From contig JAXRKN010000037.1 in the NCBI GenBank assembly GCA_038502055.1, positions 2,852,001 through 2,916,000 on the forward strand: DNA of 64,000 bases, written 5' to 3'. The notes under the pieces were generated by a model. It saw only the letters and a list, made by a program, of their open reading frames with translations, did no database searches and was not told the DNA's origin. This document shows, piece after piece, positions 1 through 14,663 of this stretch. A program made the translations under genes and the position numbers. Position 1 is the first letter of the stretch. Each line of letters begins with the position of its first letter. The stretch is from Tanytarsus gracilentus (lineage: Eukaryota; Arthropoda; Insecta; Diptera; Chironomidae).

Positions 1-3000
1 AGAGATGTGAGACGTGCGATATTAAAAAAATCAACAAAATTACAATTTGCATAATCATGATGAAAAATTTATTTTAATTTAATTTTTGTGGTTCAAAAAG
101 TCATCGGCGCTGTTTATGAGAAACGAAAAATTTGAAATTATTCGCATATAAATTTTTATTGTATTCAAATTTTTGAGTTTAAAATATTTTTAACTAGTCC
201 TTTTTAGGTCAGCGACGTCCATCAAATATAATTTACGTTAATTTTAGCTAATTTAAAGCGTTGAATTTTGAAATTGCAAAGGAAACAGGGCACTCGATTT
301 TAATGGTTCACGTGCAGATGGTGATTAAGCAAAAGTAGAACAATGGCGAAACTCTTTATTCATGCCAAGACGCCATGAAACGAAAAATCCTTATTACATA
401 GAACCTTAAGCAACGGAACTCTCTACTTTTCGATGAATAGAGAGCGAAAAATCGTGAGCTGAATGTCAACAAAAGTTTCATTCTACAATTACAGCGAAAC
501 AACATTAAGTGGAACTTAAGTAAAGTTTAAAAGCTCTTTTCAATCTGGAAGTTTGTAATTTTGTTTCACGAGAAATAAAATGAATAGAAAATTTTCCATA
601 AGTCTGCTGTCAAAAATATTTTTAGGGAGATTACAAAAATTCTTTAAAGTCAAAAAACTCCACCAAAAATCGTTCAAAAAAATATTTTCAATCTCGATTA
701 AATATTTCATTATTTCTATTTCGCAGGGTAAAAATTGCACGGAGCTTCCCACGCGAGGTAGTGTGAATTCCATCGAGCTTTTGAAGCGAGTACATCGAAC
801 GTAATGTGTGAGCAGTGATTTATCACACAGATGATGGTGATTATGTACGAGGAGATGCATTAAAATAACTATTGCTTAAAAAATTGTGACCTTAAAAGCA
901 TTTTAGAGAATACACGACACACGAAAAAAAACTCATACACATGCATGAGAAATAAAAATAAAAATTGTAGGTATTAGGTTAGAGGTGGAGAGTTGAATGT
1001 ATTTTCTCATCCCTTGAAATGTCAATGGATATTTAAAGAAATCTGAAAAGAACTGCAGACAAACTTTAAGTTGTTCTGTTAAGATAAGAAAAAAGGACAT
1101 TTCACATTTCACATGCAAACTTGCGAAAAGATGAGAAAATTACTCGAGGGAAAAAGCTCGATAAGGAGCTTGAAATTGCACATTATTTGAAGCGAGAATT
1201 CTTTTTACGAGAAATCTCAATGGAGAACGATGCGACCAATGTCAGATTTTTTTTATTGAAATCTCATCTCGGTGGCTCTTTAACATGTTTTTAGTTTTGA
1301 GAATCTTGTAAAGTTGAAATAAAATTCAAAGAGATACTTTTTCATGCTGTCCTTAGCACTGCTCCAATGTTGCAAAATTTTCTGTCTCAACAAAAAAACT
1401 TTATCTCCACGTGCGAGTTTAACGAACTCTTTTGATTGCTCTTGAAACTTATCAAATAAAAATAAATCCAAGGATCATCAACGGGTTGTTCATAACATCA
1501 TTAGTATGGCATGTCGCAAAAAACTTGTTTAAGAGCACGCGACACAAAGATGTGAACTCAAAAATTGTCACCTCGCGTGAAAATCACCAATTTAAAAATT
1601 AACGAGACTAAATTTTGTTTGAGTTTGCAAATTAAATTTTTTCTTCGAAAAACAAACAAGTTTTTATATTTTTTAAGTTGCTGCTACACAAAATGAACAA
1701 CAAGCTAAGCTTGAAATTTATCTTTCCATGATGTGCTCTCGAGAATACACCCACATCGGATGACACTTGAGTAGAAGCTAATAATCCTATGATAAGCTCA
1801 ATTAGTTGCGATTCATTAAATAATTTAATCTCGACAGCCAGCTATTAAATCTCTCTACATCATCAACTTTATGGATGAGTGGATGATATAAAGAGTGCAG
1901 CAACAACTACATTGAACAGTGCTAAGTGATGGCGGTGGAAAATGTTGCAGTCATATCATTTTTTTCTCCTTAAAATTTTAAAGTTATTTTTACACTTGTC
2001 CACACTCTCACACACAAATCGTATATGCACATCATTATCATACATATGAAGATGAAGACAACATGAAAAGTCGTTAAATGCACATCATTTTTGATTATGA
2101 ATAAATTTATCCATATGCAGTGTCACACATTCAATTTTAAAGAAGTGAAAATTAATTTTATTTGTATGCAAAATTGATTTTAAGCATCAGCTATAAAATA
2201 AAACAATGGTAATAATGAAATGATAAATTAAATTAATTTGTAGTGAGTTATAATAAGTTAAATAAAGTTCGCGTAAATAAAAACCTTAATTGATTATTTA
2301 ATAATTTCATTAACAGAATTGATTTTGATTCATTTTAAATTGAATTATTTAATTAAGGTTCATTTGGGAGTCGAGAGATGTAAAAGCAATTTGAATAATT
2401 TCGTGTGTGTCAATTTTAATTTAATTAATTTTTCAACAATAAACAAAAGTTTTAGAATAATAATTCAATCTTGAATTTTATGTCTAACATAATTATTAAA
2501 TTAGTTCATAAATTTTTCGCTAACTGCCTAGAGGAACTAATTTGAAATCAAGTCAGCTCCAATGGCTTTTAAACATTTTCAGCTAAATTTTCCACAAGTA
2601 GATCGCTGAGATTCCCACTTAGCAATAATTCTTTCGCCACACCCCCAGCGATGTAACTTTTTTCGAAAACATAAATTACAATTCTAGGAAGATATTTGAA
2701 GGTAAATGAGGCAGTGTTGAGAGCGTGAGCGACATAGTTTATGGCATTATAATTTAATTTACAGGTATTCAACGCTAAACCGTCAAGACATAAATTTAAT
2801 TCTTAATTGAATTTAAAGTTTGAGATTGGAAGTGTGAGTGATGCTGTCATCCACAGGTTAAGTAATTTTAAAATGAATTTTTATCGTTCATGAAATAAAA
2901 ACAGCAGGAGATTGACAAATATTCATCAAATATTTTTCTTTACGTAAAAAAACTCTCTTTCTATTATTCAACAAGTGCTAAATATATCCAAACATCATCG

Positions 3001-6000
3001 AATGCCATCTCAGACCCGAGACAACATTCCAAACGTAATTTTTCAATGTCTTTTCTTCTTCCAGTTTTTATTTCGTAGTTTTTTGTCTTTTTCTGCTGCA
3101 TGTGCGTCGTGCGGAGAAATTTTTTCGCTTTCGGTAATTTAGTTAACAAATCTTTGTCATCATCAACATCCATTGCCTTTTTTATAACAGAAACGAAAAT
3201 TTACATTTCTCTCATCGAACCACGCTCGCGTCTCTTCATATTATATCATTTATGTGTGTTTAGTTATCAGCGCTTGTGTTGACGATCCCACATCAAAAAA
3301 AACTTTCATTCCGAAATAGCTATCAAGACCTATCATTGACCTTCGCTTGCTTTCTTCTTATGTCATAACGAAACTGTTATTTTTGTTTTTTACGCAAAAA
3401 AATATACAATAAACAGATTTTTAATTTTAATCGTCGCCAGATGATATTAAAAGCACATCACCGATGATAGAAATTTTTTCGTATCCAGTATGGCAGTATC
3501 ACATGCGGTGAATGATATTATTGGCGATTGATTGATTTCTTAGACTGATTTGCACGTCAAATTTGAAAGTTTTTTTTCGCTAATTTATTATTTTTGAATT
3601 TTTTTATTTCCTTCTTTCATTTACACACATCAATCATATTAAGATGTATGGACATTCAATAGTGGCTTGTTGCCTATTAATAAAAACATTATGAACACCT
3701 TGACTCATCATAAATGTCAATGTCCAATGAGATTATGATATAAATATTCAAAAGGTATTTTCTTCATCTTTCTTTTCCAGCTGCTAATCGCTTGCACGTT
3801 TAAGCTCACAATTCGAGGGTTGAGAACTTTTTTATTTTTCAAAAATATTTTTTCATATGATAAAGTTTAAAATATATTTTTTTTTCTCATTTTACAACCC
3901 AGAGCACTTCGTGACTGCTTGATTTTTACAAAACTGTTTAAATTTATAATTTCTTTATTAATAATCTTATTTTTGCAAGGCTTAAGTCTGACTTTTATAT
4001 GCTGCGCTCTTGAGAAATATCGTCAGGTGTGACTCAATTGACCAACACTTGAAATCGCCTCTCATTAATCTATCATTATTCAATTAATGCCCGTTTGAGT
4101 CATGAACGAGATTTCTAAAAATTTCAATTCCTTGTCCCAACTCTAACATTGTCTCAAAATGCTTTAGCGCGACAGAGCAAAAAGAAGAAATTTTTCTATT
4201 CGGGGCATTTTGAAGGCAAAATCATGTTGCTACAAGAACAGCAACTTTTTCTGCACTCAAACGGTGCTGCCTGCATAAACTCAAATGTATATTTTATTAA
4301 AATGCTTTTTGAGTTAAATGTTAAGCTAAAAAAACTTTTTTGTTCATCGAAAAATTTCTTAATATTTTTAACATTTCACACGCTAAACAAGTGAGGCTGG
4401 TTTTGTGCTAAAGTTCAAATTCAGCAAAAATATATTTTGTTGTATGATGAAACTTTACCTCATCTCTCACTCCCTTTCTTAATTTCCAATATCTCACTTT
4501 ACTGCACCTATCTCGATATATAAATTCAGGTGAAGTCTACATGCAGTAACATCGATATTTACAACAACTGATGTTATGCGAACAAATGAAATTTATGTTC
4601 ACTCGATGGAGACGAAATGAGATGAACACTCAACCAAAAATTTTCAGAACATCTAAAATTTAAAAATTCAAATTTTAATGAAAATATTTTTCAATGACAA
4701 TTAAAAATTTCCGCACACGTGGATGGAATTTCAGACTTTCTTGACTCGCCTGTTTCATAAAATTTATAGTGCAAGTGAATTAATAAATTTGCAAAGAACA
4801 TTTCACAAAAAAAACTTTTTCTCAATTCTACATTCACTCGTATTGCATTTAAGATAGCCATAATTTTTTTTCTCTGCTTGCATGCTAAAATATTTCCCCT
4901 CGATTATGGCACATGAGTGAACTTTTTAAAGGCACGAATATTCAATTAAATTAAGCCAGTAAATTAATTAAATCTCGTAATTTGAAATTTCACAATAAAT
5001 TGCAGAACAGAAGATTCATAAATCTAAAGAGGAGACGACGTCCAAAAAGCTCATGAAATTATTCTTGTTCTATTCTTTTGTCATTTTCTCATTGTTACAA
5101 TTCCCAGACGCATGATTCATGTGTCAAATAAATAACGAGAATTTGCGGGCGGTATGTGGTGAGTGAGAAAAAAAGAGTGGCACGAGGCAACAACCGTCCA
5201 AAACTGGAACTTGGCATGACGTTATGCAGCCAATGTTTTAGCACACTGTTATGTGGAAATAGAAATTGTGTTACTTTTACATTTCAATGTCAATTCAATT
5301 TTTGCTATATCTTACTTACTTCGCTGCCGACAACCGAGTAGTTTTTTTCTACATTTGGATCTTTTATGTAATTCTCTCTTAACATTGCAATGTAAAGAAA
5401 TTCAATTTGATGCTTTGTTATTGATTTTTCTTCACATAATTCCATAGCTGGTTAGTTTTTGATTGGTTTTATCTCTTCAATGAAAATCATTTGTTATTTT
5501 ACAGTCGGTGTGGTATGGCTGAGTTTTAAGTGTGATATAAGCGCTGTGATTCATCATAAATTTATTATATATGCGTGTAATAATCGCATCTAATTTGTTA
5601 CTCTTCAGATGATGCTTAATTTTCTCACCTAATCAGATATGCTCACGGCTGTTCGTTTCAACAAAAAAAAAATATGTGGGAGCAAGCGAAAAATTGGTTA
5701 TCAAAAAATTATTTTCTTTTAATAAAAAATAGTCTAGAAATGTAAAATAATTAATGCAAGTTTTCTTTATAAAATTTTGTTACGTAAGTCAAAAAATTAC
5801 TCATTGATTTATTACTGGGCAGCTGACAATTTTCGCTTAATTCATTGAATTAAATTTTAAGAAAAAAGGAGAGTCTAAAGAATTAATTATTTTTTTAATT
5901 TTTTTAAAGATTTTCAAAATGTTAGAATTAAGTTTTGAAGAACAGAAATGTTCTAAATATCACCAGTCATTAAAATTTGTCCCAAACGTCTTTTAAAATT

Positions 6001-7681
6001 TTAGCTAGGATGTTTTTAAATAAATACTATTCAAATTTTAATTAACAAGTCCTTAACTCTACTACTTTGATGCAATAAAAAAATGATGTATTTAATAATT
6101 GCATAAATTGACAAATTTGCTAATTGCTCTATTTAAGTTATTTCAGCTAATTTAAATACAACTAAATTTTTTTTTCACAATTTCTATTGAGAAAAAACAT
6201 AAATAAATTTTCGTCTAACAAGCGAATCGTTTACACTTCTTAAAATCAATTAAAATTGCCATGAAATCAATCTCTTCACAAAAAACCAATTTTCGGCATT
6301 TCTTCACAAAAAAATGATTTCAATTGCTCATAGACACACAAAGCTAAGAGAGAGATTTCAACTCTTAATATTGAATTTACACAACAAAAAAAACTGATTT
6401 TTTGAAAGTCATTGAAAATTATCGCTATTATTGACATTAATTTGTTGCTTGCTCTCTTGGCAAAAAAAGCCTCAACGAGAAATTTCTTCTAATTATAGTG
6501 AAACACACAAAAAAAGAGAGGAAAAATAATTGGAGATTTGTTCCATTGAATTTCAATTCAAAATATTTAGCACCACGCCATTTATGCTGTGCGGAATGTG
6601 TGAATTAGACATTTCAAACTCGAACTTAATGCAATGATTATAGGTTGAATTCCACAAAAAAAGCTTTCGTTCAATTTAAAATTGGTAAATCACTATTCTA
6701 AAGCTCCTTTTGATATTCTACGTGCGGTGTCGTGTTGCAGCACCATGAATAAAGTTCAATAAATGCAATTTGCATGCCCTTTTCAAATAACTCTCTGATT
6801 GCTCAATGGTGGGGTGGATGACGCATGTAAAAAATATTTTATACAAATAAAACATCGAGAGAGAGACCTGAGCCCCCTCTCAGATGGTTGATCATGCACT
6901 TTTATGCTGTGTTTTTATAAAGTGAAAGGAGCGGCTGCTGCTGCCATGTCTCTCTCGTGTTTGCTCTCGCGCTGTTCCTTTTGCGACATTTACACGAAAA
7001 TAAAAAACTCTTTAATGCTATTGCTTTGGTATTGCCGAGCGAAATAAACACAATCATAAGCATACCGCACCAAAATCACGCTGAAGTCTGAGCGCCAACT
7101 TTTATTTTCATTTCAGAGGTGTACGAAAACGGTGTGTAGTGCGCGCGGTGGAGTCTTAAAGAGAGTTTTCGTAACCGTTTTTTTAACAACTTTTTTTAAT
7201 ATCGAATTTATCGTGTCATATTAGCTCGTTAGTCTGAGATTATTGCTTCGCCTGATCAGTTTGGTGAATTTAAAAGAGTTTTTAATTATCGAAATCAACT
7301 CCTACACCCGCTCATTCGAGAGTTGCTCCATGCTCATGTAATAAGCAGTGAAATTTTTAATATATTGTGAAACAAGGAAAGAGAGCAAGAAAAGATCAAG
7401 TTTTGAGTGCTGCAATAAACACATTTCTGTCAAAGCAATAAGAAGAAAATAAATTGTGTATTATTTTAGTAAATAAAGCAGCTTGGAAGTGAGTGAAAAA
7501 AGTGAAAGTAATTTTGTAATCGATAAAAAAAATTTAAATACCGCAAGTTGCAAAATCATCGAGAGCAACATCTCTCGAGAGACGCTCGACATAAAAATAT
7601 TGTGCAAAAATTTTTTTTGAAGACGAGACACCTCTTTATTGGACTATACCGCACCAACTTTCCTCATAACCATTTTGCTCA
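1..7681. other. Non-coding region upstream of the Thr-rich gene
   Basis: AT-rich sequence with many homopolymer runs. Short open frames occur on both strands but none shows family-like sequence, a matching splice partner or steady codon use. The last few hundred bases (about 7100-7681) are probably 5' UTR and promoter of the gene starting at 7682, because they are less AT-rich and lead straight into its first exon. No repeat, tRNA or transposon was recognised here. Confidence 0.6.
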
Positions 7682-10600
7682 ATGATGCATCAACTGCGAT
7701 TTATGTAAGTGACGAGAAAAAATTTCTATTGTGGTCAAACGCATTGCGGCTGACTCGTTCTGGTTCCCATCGGTCTATTTGCTAATTTTTTCACTTTATT
7801 TGGGTAATTATGTGCGGCGTAAGAAAATTTCCATAAAAAAATTATACTTTGCACATAAAAAAAATCAAGGGTATAAAAATCATGTTAAGTATTTTTTAAG
7901 CCGATAAAAATTATTTTAATTCACTTAAATTGATATCAATTAAATCCATCTCAAAGCTGTTCAAGTTTAAATTGAATTTTATACTCGATATCTACTTTAC
8001 AAAATATTTATTTAAATGCGTAAAGAATCTGTCGAAAGACAAGATTTTCCAGCTCTCTTGAGACAGTAGCATTGAGACATGCAAAATTGAAATTTGAATA
8101 CATTTGTGTCGATTGCAACACTCCATCTCTCTCTTCGCTCTCGCATTTATTTCGATTTCTCAAGCACCAGCACAAACGAGCATAAAAGTACTTTTTGAAG
8201 TGCATTTTCGTGCCAAGAAGAGTTTCAAATTTTTAATTAAATTAATGAATCTCGAACTCGAAGCTCTTTACCTGTCTATCTCAATTATATTAAGTTGAAC
8301 ACGATTTTTTTTGCAACAAACCCAAAGTTTTTCTTCTTCTTACTGCTGCTGCATAAAAAAGAGAAAAAAATTTGCTGTTCAAGGTGAATGAATCGACATT
8401 AGACATTGATCGAGATACAATTTTTTAACAATTTTAATGAATCGTGATTTCACTCTCCCTCTCGTTTCACAATTGAAAATTATTATTTTTTAATTTCGAT
8501 GACTTTTAAAAATTGTTGAGATGTACTTTCAAAGTTTTATGCCACGTTAAAATTTAATTTTCACTTTTCGAGTGGCCTTAACCTTTACATTGTTGCCATG
8601 TATCTTTCTGCCGGCCATGTGGTAGCTATCATGCGTAAGACGTAGATATCTCATTATATAATTATACGATATTCCTGAAAAGTTCGACCTTAAACGAGTT
8701 TTTTTTTGCATGCGGAACTGACAACAGTAATTCAACCTTGTCGTTGTCGTCGACATAGTAAATCGTTATGCACAAGTTGTAGAAAAGGGAATGAGAGAGA
8801 AGGTAATTTTTCCCTGTCCGCCTACAGGTTTTTCACGACTTTTTTAATGCTTTAAAATTTTGTTTTTGAAAAGTAAAATTAAAATTTTTGTGATCAAGTT
8901 GTCAAACCCTTTTATTTAAAACACAACTGCTGCTGTTGATATCAAGCTTATAAAACACGGAACAAGGAGAACAAGGAAGTTGAGTGAAAACATGCAAAAC
9001 TTTTTTCCTTTCGTATGTTTCGCGTAAATTATATAAATAAAAAAGAGAAAAAACTTCTCGCAATTAAATAAAGAATAAAAAGAAGACGACCAACACATAC
9101 AGTACAGTGAAAGGTCAATAAACTTGATTAAGATGCAAACATCGTTCTCGAGCTCTCTTGCGTACTCAAACTCATATATTCGTTGTGAATATTTATGATG
9201 CCAATTTCTTTTTAAACGGGCAATTTTTTGGCCATGAAAATAAATTAATTTCCAATTTCCATCCACGTTCCATGAGCGTGATCATCATGTCATTGTCATT
9301 CGTTGCGTACTCACCGCGCGCCGAGAGCTCTTTATCGTGCGATTTCCTGTGAACATTTTTATAAATCTTTCTCTCAATAAAATAATTGCCTCACTTAAGC
9401 ATTTTAGTGTTAGAAAGTTGACGGCAAAATTTGATAATCATAAAAAAATAATTCTTAATAATTTACAGTCATTTTAAGCTTTCATAATCGATTTGGGAGC
9501 GCGGCGAAGAGATTTTTTTTTATTGTTAATGCCGCACTTGGTATTATGCCATCGGTGTTGCCGTAGAGCATGTTTTTAAAGAGCGAAAATGTAATAACAA
9601 TTTCACTTTCATCTTCTTCGTGTGCTTGGAATGCGCTTCATGTCAAACTGAATGCATTTAAATAAATCGCGCTCAATATAAATGCATCCACGAGACAGAT
9701 TAAAATAAATTGCATTAAATAATAGCCGGATAGGGTATTCCGTGCCAGATGATGCATGGCTCATTGAGGCTTTTTGGGCGATATCCAATTTATTCAAAAA
9801 CGGAGTGATTGAAAGTGAAAATTGTCAGATTTTACCGCACATTTCTTTGGATTTATTCATATATTAACAAAACTGCTGCCAATTGCAATTCAAAATCGCA
9901 TTTTAATGACCAATGCATTTGAATATTTGTTTATGGATCGCGCTGCCTCTTATGTGCATATTTTGACTGACTATAACAAGCTTAAATCGGCTTAAAATCA
10001 TAATTTATCAAAAAAATGAGGGAAAATGGTTTCGCTTGATTGAGATGACGATTTAAAGTATTTAAATTTAATTGCGTGTTATTTATTTTCATTAAATTAT
10101 GCATTCATTAAAATATTTTCCTAAAATGTTTGATTAAAATTTAATCTAAGCCTTTTTTACTTTCCGCCCTCACAAAACATTTTGTCATTTAATCTTTTTG
10201 CGAATTAAATATTAAAATTGTTTACGCCTCGTTTATAAGAAACATTTTCAGTCTAATGCAGATAAATCTTCAAGCTGAGTACAAAAGAAATAAATCTCAC
10301 AAAATCTTACGTTTAATGGCAAAAAATTTCATATTAGAGCAATTCAGTATAAAAAAAAGTCTTGAAAAGCTTCTGGGGAATTATTAATGTTGAAAAAATT
10401 CGTTATTCACATTTATAAGAATTACATATATGTGAATAAAATTACGTAATGCAACCGGGGATTTAATCTTTCGAGTGGAATGCAGCACACGGCAATTGCA
10501 TGAGTAACTGGAAATCACTGGATATTTTAAAATTATAGTCGCCGCTTCAGGAATGTCAAGATTTTGCCGTATTAATTAGTCAAACGAGTTTGATTAAATA

Positions 10601-13600
10601 AAATTTAAATTACTCGAGTTCAAGCTCAAATGACCGACGATTTATAGAATGACATAATTAAATATATATTTTTTTTGCAGATTGGGATGCTCACTTCTAG
10701 TAACTGCTGCAATTGCCATCGAAATTAAACCGAAGTCAGAATCACCGGTGAAGGTTTGTTTGAAGGCAACCACAAACGCTTATTTGAATTACAAAACGCA
10801 GTGACACTCCTTAATTCGATTGTATACAATTTCACTCTGCGCGCTATAATAAAATGAAAATGTAAATTTTTCGAATAAATGTTAAAATTACAAGCAACAT
10901 TGACGTATGTGTATTTCACATGAAGTCGTACATTAAATATATTTCCTATAATGTTCAAGTATGAATTTGTAAGTACGTTTTCTCGCGGCGCGTATGTTCT
11001 CCATATTTTATTTGATGATTTTCCCCGTAAAACACATCGATGTAGCTTTAAATTGAGTCTTTCTCCCATCAAAGTGCCTCCACGATGATGATGATGACAT
11101 CGAAGTTAAAAGCACATTAGCATCGCTTGCTCATGAATACATATCGACTCTATCGAAGGGTTGTTTGTTTGCGTTCCCTTTTATGATAACAAATTGATCA
11201 TCGTGTAAGCACTCGACAACATAATGATTCAATTAAAGTGGAATAAATTTCTTTTCTCACATAATGTATGTACATGAAAAGCCAATTTTTTTACATGTCA
11301 ATTGATGTTTATGCTTTTTTTGGTACTTCACTGTTGAAAACATTAGAGAGAGTTTGTGTCACTTGCGTTCGAATTGGATTATGCTAATGTCGTGTATGTA
11401 ACTTGTATATCTTTCTCATTCTATTTCCTTCCTCCACTTTAGCTTTCTTCAAACGACGATGTCAGCGATGCAGGTAAATCCATTTTGCAATTAACTTATC
11501 TAAAGATGTTATTTGAGTCTTAAAATAATTTTTTTTCACATAATGCATTTTTAATGCTCTATCTCTCCTTCCTTATCAGCACTTCCTTTCGAAACCTCTC
11601 ATAAAATCCACACTGAATTTCACACCTCACATAAAATCTCGCCTGATGCCTTCCAAAGACGCGCCGACCTTCATCAATCGATGCGCTCAAAAGAGAAACC
11701 TGAACTCGATGAGGAATTAGCGGAGTTAATCGCTGCCGATGTAAAAAATAATATCGAGGCGAAAAGATTAAGCGAATATGAGAAATACACTATCGAGCCA
11801 TTGACAGAGAAACCTGCAAAATTGCCAACTGTTGCAGAAAGTGTTAATGAGGGTCTCATTGATGATGATGAATTTGCCATTCTCGAGGGTGCCGGAAGTG
11901 AGAATAAACAGCAATCGCGTATTCAGATTAAAAAAGGTCCAAACGGCCAGGATTATGAGTATGAGTATGTTTATTATTATTACGATGATGAGGAAAATAA
12001 AAATCCAGGCGATAGCGATGTGATTGTTGCTAATCGTAAGCCACCATCTCCTGCTACAACAACTACAGCCGCTCCATCGACCACCACAGCACAAGCAGCC
12101 ATCAGTGGAGGCAAAATCAGATATTCTTCAGTTGAACGTGGCTCACCAGCATCTCCTTCATCGGGAGGTGAACGCAATGAAATCCAATCACGTGGCAAAG
12201 GACGTGCTCAATCCTTGCCTGCACCTGTTGTCGAAGAAATTGTAAGTACAACGTGACTCTTAAATTTAAATGCACTAATCGGACATATTTTATTGCAATT
12301 TTAAGGTCGAAGAACGTCTTCCTCCAGTCACTCGCTTTCCACAACGTGTCAAGTCGGCACAAATTGTTGAAACAGCCGCACCAGCACAACTTGAGAGCAT
12401 CAGCACTGGCAAGAAGCATCATCCCAAGCGGCCGAGTCTTGAACTCGTTGACAGTCACATTTTCTTAACTGACGAGAAGAATAAGAATTCCCAAAAGGAG
12501 CAGAGAATCATTGAAACTGAAAATAATAAATCCGAATTTTTCGAAAGCGCTCCACGGCAATCCATTGAATATTCATCAAGCACAACTGAGTCCTCATTGC
12601 AAAGTCTCGAAGAAGATACGACTCCGTTAATGGAAAAAGTTGCATTCGATTTGTATGCGCACATTGTGAATGAAAATGCTAAAGAAGAAGATAAAAAATC
12701 TGTTTTACTCGAGTTCGAGCCAACAACGACAATCGTAGATGAATTGACAACACTCGCCGAGGAAGTGACAACTGTTTTTGTGCCAAGTACAACGCCATCA
12801 ACTACAACAACAACAACAACTACAACGACAACGACAGAAGCTCCGACCACTCAATCAACCACCACCGAAGTTGTGCCTCCACCAAAACGTGGCAGTGCCT
12901 TAGCAGCTGGACGTACAAATCGCTTTAAATTCCAGGGTAAACCAACGACCACCACTGAAGCACCAGCTGAATCAACCGTTAAGAATCGTTTCAATCGACC
13001 TTCATTCGGAACGTCACGTACAAGTGGATCACGCTTCTCTAAAACAACAACAACATCTGCTACACCCACTGAAGAGGCTAAAGAAGTGCCTGCTGAGAAA
13101 TCGGAAGCACCGAAAGTCTCATCGAATAAATTCCGTGCACAGCCAGCAAGAAATCGATTCAACTTACGTGCAAGCACTGAGAAGACAGTTGAAAGTAATG
13201 ATTCTGAGAGTACAACCGCGTCTCGCTTAGTTCGACCATCGAGACCTCAATTTAGTCTGAGAAATCGTGGCAGAAATGGGCCATCAACTACAACGGACGC
13301 TTTCGTAGCATCTGCAGTAACCGAATCGAGTGATGAACAAGAGAGCAATACCGATAAGCCGACCGAAAAAGCCTCAATTGTTCCCCGTCCAACATCTCGC
13401 CTCAACATAAATCGACCGGCTAACCGTGCCAATATTGCAACATCAAATGCTGCCAACAAAATTCGACCGTCGCCATTGAATAGAAGTCGCGTGAATGCAA
13501 ACACAAGCGAGAATAATAATAACAGTAACGGCGATGGCAGTAAAACGAATGAAAATGAAAGCAGCGATCCAGAGGCAACGACACAAAATAATTTGAATAA

Positions 13601-14140
13601 AATTAAGAGTCGTCCACGCATTCAAATTAACACAGACTCAAAGGCGAAGAAAACGAGCGCAGCGCCTGTAATCAATAGAAAAGCAAATCCATTAATCTCC
13701 AAGCGAAAGTTCGGAGCTTCAACCACAGGTAAGACATTGTACATTTTGCAAATTTATTATTCGTATTCGAAGCGATACCTAGACAGAAGCTAGCTAGCTT
13801 ACTAACTGGTTAGCTGCTCGTGCATGCATGAAATGATAATTTAGATAAAACGTTTGTGCAAATTACAGAAGCACCCGTTGATGAGCCAGTCGAGCACGAG
13901 AGTGATAGCAATGCTGCCAAAGATGGTGCAAACGAGAGTGAAGAGCATAAAGATGAGGAGACGACGCAACCAACCGAGGTGACATCTGAACAACCTGCTC
14001 GCGGCTTAGGTAATTTGATTGATGTGACGAGATTTATTTTAAAAAGTGTCTGACAACATCAATTATTGTCTCTTTCTCATTCAGGTTTATTAAATCGTAG
14101 AAAATTAGTAAATAACAGACGACCTGGGACATTAAACTAA
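7682..14140 (+). CDS. Secreted Thr/Ser-rich, low-complexity extracellular protein (802 aa)
   Basis: Seven coding exons: 7682-7704, 10681-10753, 11443-11473, 11580-12241, 12306-13728, 13869-14009, 14085-14140. All junctions are GT-AG and the frame closes at 802 residues. The first two exons join to a signal peptide (MMHQLRFILGCSLLVTAAIA), split by a 2.98-kb intron. The mature part is acidic, then carries a short Tyr/Glu run near residue 190 (YEYEYVYYYYDDEE), Thr-rich stretches encoded by ACA/ACG repeats (around 12785-12840), and a long Ser/Thr/Arg/Asn-rich tail with many basic NRF/RPS motifs, ending in NNRRPGTLN. No folded domain or cysteine pattern is visible. The layout suggests an O-glycosylated extracellular matrix or cuticle-associated protein, but I do not recognise a named family. 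Its 3' end converges on ADGF 523 bp away. Confidence 0.85.
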
Positions 14141-14663
14141 CTAATCATCCGTGCCTAGATAGATAAAAATAATATTTTTCATTCGGAATTAAGTCAGTCA
14201 GCAACGAACAAAAAAAATTCTTCTTATTTTTCTCTTCAAAAGCCAATCTTGAGATAAAGTGATTAAAAGCCACGTTTAGCTCAAGTACATACTTTTATTT
14301 ATTATATCAAAAAAACAATACACAAACACTCACTCTCTCTTGAATTCTTTATATATCGCTGAAACATAAAAATTTGTCGTTGTTGATAAAGAAAAACTGA
14401 AATGTGAATAAAAGAGAAAAAAATTTTGTACTTTTAAAATTTGGACTTTATTGAGATTTATTTTTTTTCAGGGGATTTCACTTCTATTTTGATCTTCAAA
14501 AATTTCTCTATTTTCAGTGTAATAAATCGATAATGTAAAGAAAATCCAAGGCAATAATTTTCAATGTTGATAAAAGCTTTGGTTTTATTTTTATCTTTCA
14601 GAAAATAAATTTCAACATTCAATTTTTATCATCAATTACGTCATTGATTTTTTGGAGTCGAGT
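14141..14663. other. Convergent 3' region
   Basis: Non-coding sequence between two genes that end facing each other. It should hold both 3' UTRs. AATAAA on + occurs near 14409, and TTTATT (a minus-strand polyadenylation signal) near 14446 and 14585. Nothing else was seen. Confidence 0.5.

Noticed and set aside
4149..4394. 81-aa + strand open frame
   Set aside because: Non-ATG start, no splice partner, no promoter or family-like sequence, and codon use like the surrounding non-coding DNA.
12455..12850. Minus-strand open frame with a poly-Val run
   Set aside because: Antisense of the ACA/ACG repeat of the Thr-rich gene, whose + frame is supported by signal peptide and splice phases.
13247..13621. 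124-aa minus-strand hydrophobic frame
   Set aside because: Shadow of the Ser/Asn/Arg-rich coding exon of the Thr-rich gene.
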